64,000 nucleotides of DNA from Punica granatum (taxonomy: Eukaryota; Streptophyta; Magnoliopsida; Myrtales; Lythraceae). The translations under genes and the position numbers were made by a program. The notes under the pieces were generated by a model. That model saw nothing but the letters and a program-made list of their open reading frames with translations. It did no database searches and had not been told where the DNA came from. The stretch spans positions 40,187,538 to 40,251,537 of the forward strand of contig NC_045127.1 of assembly GCF_007655135.1 (NCBI RefSeq). The letters run 5' to 3'. Below, in pieces: positions 57,960 through 64,000 of this stretch; the first letter of the stretch is position 1; every line of letters begins with the position of its first letter.

Positions 57960-60792
57960 ACTGCATTCGGCATTTAATTTTAAGTTGTAAATTCACAAAC
58001 GGGTTAATCGGGGCGCTCACATGATTAAACCCACTTCCCACTGATAAATCTTGCATGATTAGGCAATTAACTGATAACTCGGGTAGATGACTTGTCAAAT
58101 GACGTTTATGCCCTTTTCAAAACTTGTCTATTTCAAAACTCGAAATGCGCAGTCCGATGTAGCATGGACGTCTAGAAAGAACTTGTGCGTCTCAACTTGA
58201 GTTTTTACCTGATTTCAGGTAACTCAGGTCAAGATACATAAAATATTTCTATATCAGTTCCAGGCAGAACGACTGGTTCTTTGGCTTTTTCGGAGTTCTT
58301 GTACAACCCTAGACAATTTAGAGAATTGGTAGACACCGGCTACAGGTTGAGGTGGCCCACCCTGCGATGTTTCCTTTTTTCTAAAAACAGTTTTTAAATA
58401 AAAGGGCAAAATTGTCTTTTCACAATTTAGCGACACCCCTAGGATTAGCTTGACAGAAACACTACAGTATCAGGATAAGAATAGCCTACATGTTCAGGTG
58501 CAGGTTCATCTGGAAAGCCTTTTCTTATCCACTGATGAGTTTCTGTCGTCCTATCGTAGACTCTGGTAACTAGAACGGTTATCTCTGTTACAAAACATGC
58601 AAAACGCTGATTAACCTCTCACTCGGCCTAACCAAACACTAGATCATGATTAGGTGGAATTCTAGGTTCCAAATCTATAGTCAAAACACGAGTTTGGCTA
58701 ATTCAGTGGAATTTCAGTATCACAATACAGAACAACTGTAAAAGCAATCCACACACACAAAACTTGACTCTGTTTGTCAAGTTCTCAAAGCAAAGCCGAA
58801 TGCAAAACTATTGCACACGTTTGTCTTTTTAGCATAGGGCATTTGCTTGCAAAAATACCCCTAGGTTAATAACTTGTTAATCCACGTACACTTGGCAATA
58901 ACAAACACATTGTCTGTATCTACATGTTGTTTGTTACTTTTCTGCTCTTATTTGTCCATGCGAGTCGAGTTCGACCCATAGGACGCATTGTACTTAGGGT
59001 CCAATGCTCTAACCATCGATCACAGGGTCCAACGCCTTATTCACTGAGAGCGTATAATGAATTTCAGCTTTCGATTTTTCCTGAACTCACAGTGAGTCGG
59101 AGCGGAATAATAACTGAACGCGAATTGACTGAGATTCGACTATTTGTAATTTATATTTATTATTTTTGAGAGCACTGTAATAATTTTATTTTGTACATTC
59201 ATTTTGTAAGGATCCCAATCGGTGAGCAAACGGTCTGAGAGTCGAACTAATCGAATCGATCCAATGCTTGCCCAGACACGAGTAATCCAAAGATCTCGCG
59301 GTTTCGGTTCACACAGGAATTCAAACATTATGGTTTGATGAACTGTAACGCAAGATAGTGAACCGATTCCCCGACATACGGGTTTACTTCTCTCTCGGCT
59401 ACTCAACCAACATCGTTTAGTTCACCAAATTTTCGGTGTCAAAAAGTGTAAGCCGAGCACAGCTTAATTCATATGGTAAATGAAATAAAACTTGCAAGCC
59501 TAGCAAACCAGAGTACCAAAAGGGCGTGCGGGATATAGGCCCGCACGTAACATGAACCCCCGAACTCGGAGTTTTCCTATTCCGCACAGACCAATGCCTT
59601 AGCAAAACTAGGTGTATCACTACCCCTAGACCTGGGTAACTTACCGGCCCTCGACTTTCGGGTCGTAAAATGGTAAATAGCGATTCCTTCTCACGCGTGT
59701 TCGTCTCGCATCCCTGGAAAGGTGGACACTCTCAAGTCACGTGATCCAAAAGCGCGCATGCAGGCCCCGACGAGAGTCCACATTCGGGTCCGTACAACTG
59801 CATTCGGCAATAATTCATAAGCTGTAATCCCACCAATTGGTAAACTGCGACGTTCACAGGATTAAATCCACTGGGCATTAATAAGCTAGCATGGATTGGA
59901 TATTAACTAGTAACTCGCGTCGACAAGTTTTGAAATGACGTTAGTGCCCTTTTCAAAACTTGCATTTTTCTGGAATCCAAGACGCGCGGTCCGATGTAGC
60001 ACAAATGTCTAGGAATGACTTTCACGTCCCAACTTGAGATTTTGCCTGATTTCAGGTAACTCAGGTTGTGATGCAGAAGTTCTTTCTAGATCACTTCCAG
60101 GCAGATCAACCGATTCTTTATCTTTTTCGAGGTGCTTGCACAACCCTGAAAGACCTAGGGAATTGGTCGGCACCGGTTACAAGCCGAGGTGACCAGCATC
60201 GCGTTGTACATTCATTTCTATAAGAATCCCGGTCAGCGAGTGAACGGTCTGATAGTCGAACTAATCGAGTCAGTCCAATGCTTGCCCGGAGGAAAGTAAA
60301 CCCGAGATTTCGAGGTTTCGGTTCGCACGGGAAATCGACCACCATGGTTTGATGAACCATAAAGCGAGAATGGTGAACCGATTCCTCGACATACTGACCT
60401 ACCTTTCTCTTGGCTTCTCAATCCACATCGTTTAGTTCATCGAATTTATGGTGTCAAAATGTGTAAGTCGAGCGCAGCCTATCCATGCGGTAAATAAATA
60501 AAACGGAAAGCTTAGCAAGCTAGAGTACCAAAAGGGCGTGCGAGATTTAGGCCCGCACGTAACGTGAACCCCCGAACTCAGACTAAGACCAATGCCTTAG
60601 CAAAACTAGGTGTATCATTTACCTTAGACCTGGGCAACTAATCGACCCTCGACCTTCAAGTCATAAACAAGTTGTGGCGACTCCTTCTCATACATGTCCG
60701 TCACGCATCCCCCGGGAAGGTCGACAATCCCAAGCCACGTGATTCAGTCGCACGCATGCGGACTCCGACGAGAGCACATTTGGGTCCGTACA
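57960..60792 (+). repeat. tandem duplication inside the LTR, second unit shortened
   Basis: ACTGCATTCGGCA occurs at about 57959 and again at about 59807, and the sequence after each matches in order: GCAGTCCGATGTAGCA / GCGGTCCGATGTAGCA, TTTCAGGTAACTCAGGT in both, GTACATTCAT...GAACGGTCTG, the hairpin, and a TCCGTACA end. The second unit lacks the part corresponding to about 58380-59190. Confidence 0.8.
59524..59548. repeat. conserved LTR hairpin (also at 19354, 30524, 60536)
   Basis: GCGTGCGGGATATAGGCCCG, then CACGT: an 8-bp stem CGTGCGGG/CCCGCACG around a short loop. The same structure, with one or two changes, recurs at 19354-19377, 30524-30548 and 60536-60560, and in degenerate form inverted near 21964. 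Confidence 0.75.
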
Positions 60793-60794
60793 GC

Positions 60795-60813
60795 TTAGCG
60801 ACTCTACTAAGGA
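60795..60813 (+). other. degenerate primer-binding site
   Basis: TTAGCGACTCTACTAAGGA begins two bases after the LTR end. It resembles the TTGGCGACTCCRCTGGGGA sequence that follows Tat/Ogre-type LTRs (tRNA-Arg primed, from memory). The differences are mostly G to A and C to T. Confidence 0.55.
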
Positions 60814-61406
60814 CAATCTTTAGAGAGTTCGAGCTCGATCCCGCTTGATTGCTTGCATGTTCATTTACCGCTTTCTGCACATTTATTTTAAGCACATTTA
60901 TTTCACATATATTTATTTTCCGCACTTGCATCGCATCATCCTAGCGAGTTTTAGGTACCATGCTCGAAATCCCACGGGCAACCAATAAGAAGCTAGGTTA
61001 AACAGAGATTCCAAGTAAGGGAACGGATCGAGTCGGCTCTGCCACCAAACCGGCCTCCAAAGATCCTTACTCGATTTTGGGGAAGTGATTACCCCTTGAT
61101 CGGGAGCTCTCATCCCTAGTTAGTTGCTTTCCCAGTAGCACCAAAACAATGCATAAACAGGGACCGTCATGCTAGACCAAATTTGCCTTCATGCCGTCAA
61201 TCGACCCGAAGTTGAATCTTTGAGTGGGCCCTTAGTTTTGTTTTTAGGCAGGCCTTTTGCTGTTTTTCAGAAAGAGTGATGTACAGTGTAAGGACACAGT
61301 TATAGTTTTATTTTTATGCACATGCATACATGTTTTCAAACAAACTAGGACATTGTATTGGTTTGATTTTAAACATTGAACCAACATCTTCTCCATTTAG
61401 GTAAGG
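60814..61406 (+). other. untranslated leader of the giant Gypsy element
   Basis: Between primer-binding site and gag-like start. No gene; short antisense frames at 60701-60931, 60913-61113 and 61314-61502 are shadows. Confidence 0.5.
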
Positions 61407-62949
61407 ATGGATCGCTCGACTCCCTATCCCGAGCTCGACCGCATCAATCCACCAGGACGACAGATCATGCGCCTCTGGAACGCTTTCCGCACAGTCGACC
61501 AAGCTTACTTCCGTGACATCTTAAGGGAGTTACCAAAGCTCGCCGAATACGCCATTGACTAGACCCTCCTTAGGGCTGCCATCGGCTTTTGGGGACCCCA
61601 GCGTGCTGTGTTCAACTTTCAAGGGACTGAGCTGACCCCCACTATCGAGGAGTACACAACCCTCATCGATAGGCCCACTACCACAAAAGACATTGTGGTA
61701 CCCAACCCGTTCGCTATGATATCAAGCTGGTTATCTGTTCTCCTAGACATCAGAATCGAGGAGGCCCAATAGGAGCTCCTCCATGGGTGGGAGCACAACA
61801 TCCGGATTAATTGGCTCATCGACTGGACACATGTCCGCGCACTCAACACAAGGGGACGTACTTACCAACGCGACACCTGCCACGAGTTTCTCCTCCTTAT
61901 CTTCAAGACCGTCTTGTTCCCTAGCGCGTCAACTCTAATAGACGGGGCGCTCGCCCACGTCATCCTTCAGGTGGTAGAAGGTCGTAGTTATGTGGAGCCC
62001 TCGTGGTTAAGACCGTGAGGTCTCTTGACTCCGTACGAGCGAATCAACGAGGTATGGTGATAGATCCCCGCACCACCTGCAAATGTGGGTCCTCGGACAG
62101 ATCTAGCCATTATGTTTGTACCACCCATTCTTGAATCTCATCGACGATCAATTATTCCAGGCGTTCAGATCCCCCGGGCCCAACGCCTTTGATTGGAGGA
62201 GGTTCATGTAGCAGCTTACACCAAAACAGTTATTGTAGTGCGCTCCCTAGAACCCCGGCGGTCCCATGGCTATTAGATGTCTAGTGATCACCGGACTTCC
62301 CCTCATCAGTCATTCCGGGAGTACACTTGTCTTCCTCAACCGAGTGATCAGACAGCTCGGCGATCTGTAGGACTTTCACGTTGAGGGAAACCGTGCCCCT
62401 TACCAAATCGTATGGACAGAATCCGCACCTTCAACCGCTGAAAGGTTCCTTAGAATCAGGGTGATTCGACAGCTATGGGATACTCGCCTTATGCAGGACC
62501 TCTACTTTTGAGAGCACCCTACAGACAAAGAGCCAGCATACAGCGCCACTTCAGCATACGTGGTCAAATTCACTTTCAGGACCCCACATCCATTCCTCGA
62601 GTCTCAATAGCCCCTCTTGAAGCCAAGAGCTCCAACTAGACAGCTATACATATGGAGTTATAGTCTCGTCGGGAGGAGTGTGATCGACTTCGCCAAGAGA
62701 TCACCAAGGTCGGAGTAGAACTCGCAAACAAGAGGAACTACAGCGAGAGATAGCTCAAGCACGTGCATGCACGAGGAGAGCTCGGATAGGAAGATGGCAC
62801 CCTTGAGCGTCACGCTGGACCGAGCAAGGGCAAAGGCGTGCAATTTTCCCATCCCTAGGTCTAGTTTGCTGTCGGCGTTTTACCCCGTTCAAACCTACGT
62901 AGCGCTCATTCGGCTATCGAGCGCGATAGTTTGTCGGTTTAATGTTTAA
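61407..62949 (+). pseudogene. decayed gag-like ORF of the giant Gypsy element
   Basis: ATG at 61407 opens MDRSTPYPELDRINPPGRQI and the frame continues through RAVFNFQGTELTPTIEEYTT, a signature of the plant DUF7745-type retroelement protein that I recall from Ogre/Tat-like elements. Several in-frame stops interrupt it (61560, 61770 and 62017 among others); at the first two, TAG stands where Trp (TGG) is expected. Frameshifts follow. The C-terminal part is a charged coiled-coil-like region (RREECDRLRQEITK near 62675) and the reading ends FNV-TAA at 62949. The protein is not functional. The antisense frames at 61619-61849 and 62658-62852 are shadows. Confidence 0.75.
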
Positions 62950-64000
62950 GTTCACTTTTTCAAATGAACTATCTTTGTAAACCAAGGAATTTGAATTAAA
63001 TCGATGCAACAGCATTAGCTTTTGAAAACTCATGCATTGTATGCATTTTATCTATTTTTATGTTTGCACAGCGGCTACCCTAACCCACATAACAAGCGAC
63101 TCGTGCAAACTTTTGCGGGTAGACCACCTGTGGTCTTCACCCTTCCTCCATGACAAGGCGAGCCGTGGACCAAGGGCCGACCCACCTTCCCAGGCGAGAT
63201 TAACTAGCACTAATTTCTTCTTAACAGAGAGCATCAGCGTGTGATCGAGCGCACATCTCTCCACCTGACCGAGTGTGTCTACCAACATAATTGAGCGCGC
63301 GTTTCCCCGTTGTACGAGCACGCCTCCACCTTGCCAATGCACACACCCTCGGCGCACTTTGTGCATCTCCCTCAGCATGCTCGCACGACGCCTACCAAGC
63401 CAGTTCGCTTCCCATTGTATTGAAATTTCGGATAGTTCATGCTCCTTCATTGTTTCCTTTTCCCATTGTAGGAAATCCCCAACAAAAAGGCAGCCTGAAT
63501 ACCGAACGACCACCCTCCCACCACAAAGATCGCAAGCAAATGTTTCAACAAACAGAGTATGGCCCAGCCCACATGTCGCGAGAGTCACTTGCATGGTCAC
63601 TCATCCGATCAAAGAATCGGTCCCACCCGCCCTCCGCTGTGGCCTCCGACTAAACACTGGGGTAACACGCGCACTCTTCTTTAAATTCCATTTTGCTTTC
63701 ATTCAAATGCATTCCGAGCAAACTCCCAGCATGAACAAACCCTTCAATGGGGCATTAGGACGGGCCCAAGGGTGCCCTATTGGTTCTATCGGGCCTATTC
63801 GACTCGCCCGTCCTCATGGGATCCAGCTCCTCGAGCTTTCCCTAGGACGGCTGCACATACCTACTCTTAATTGGGGAAAATACACATATGCGGCCCCCAG
63901 TCATGGTCTAACCACTTTAGGGTGGTAAGGACCAGGCTCCTGGAAACAAATGTCATCCACAAACAACATCCCATGGGTTGCGTGCTGGACAAAAAGGAAT
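62950..64000 (+). other. internal region of the giant Gypsy element, not resolved
   Basis: 62950-63071 looks intron- or spacer-like and ends in ATGTTTGCACAG. After it, frames at 63275-63928 (+) and 63058-63600 (-) are open for 180-217 codons but show no protease, reverse transcriptase or integrase motif. I treat them as decayed second-gag or spacer sequence. The pol region would lie beyond the window. Confidence 0.4.

Larger units (their letters stand above)
54230..60792 (+). mobile_element. 5' LTR of giant Gypsy element (copy 5), about 6.5 kb with internal duplication
   Basis: Runs from CGTCAGCACCCCTATTTTGG (54230) to GGGTCCGTACA (60792), where a primer-binding-site-like sequence and a gag-like ORF follow, so this is the 5' LTR of an element continuing past the window end. 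It is lengthened by a tandem duplication of its 3' part (about 57960-59808 and 59809-60792). LTRs above 5 kb are known from Ogre/Tat elements. A 36-base A run lies at about 56258-56290 and sequences typical of the family leader at 55.6-56.0 kb. Frames within (56338-57214, 58924-59169 and others) are shadows. Confidence 0.78.

Noticed and set aside
63058..63928. Long frames on both strands as host genes
   Set aside because: They overlap each other, follow the gag-like pseudogene of a retrotransposon, and show no known motif.

Overview
The window looks like plant nuclear DNA from a eudicot: AT-rich and gene-poor, with split genes that use GT-AG introns, microsatellites, and mostly nested transposable elements. 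The gag-like remnant and the very long LTRs resemble a Ty3/Gypsy (Tat/Ogre-like) family that I associate with pomegranate-type (Myrtales) genomes. That placement is an impression, not a proof.

Only one gene appears intact: a two-exon LITTLE ZIPPER (ZPR1/2-type) gene on the + strand at 40053-40638. A second gene of plant origin, a receptor-like kinase related to At1g80640, survives as a pseudogene at 7841-9145. It keeps the signal-peptide end and the last kinase exons but lacks the middle of the gene. A possible gene start on the - strand runs off the left edge (1-63), and a short coding-like fragment of unknown identity lies at 9793-9966.

Layout. 1-2.3 kb: unassigned sequence with two small tandem duplications. 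2.3-7.4 kb: a cluster of inverted-repeat DNA elements, one with a clear 9-bp target-site duplication. 7.4-9.2 kb: kinase pseudogene ending in a 35-base G run. 10.8-30.8 kb: three copies of a giant LTR (start TGTCAGCA, end near TCCGCACA), two on + and one on -. Into these a 3.2-kb solo LTR, a MITE and, in the spacer, a 5'-truncated LINE have inserted. 31-46 kb: AT-rich sequence holding a MITE, a SINE-like insertion, a complete TRIM, the ZPR gene, and a 1.35-kb Mutator-like foldback element 345 bp beyond the ZPR stop codon. 46.5-50.3 kb: a Copia-type element with most of its interior deleted. 50.7-64 kb: a truncated giant LTR, then a second LTR with an internal duplication, a primer-binding site and a decayed gag-like ORF, truncated by the window end.

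No operon-like organisation, rRNA, convincing tRNA or CRISPR was seen. The strongest signals are the foldback element next to the ZPR gene, the nested insertions whose empty target sites are preserved in sister LTR copies within the same window, and the structure of the giant LTR family.
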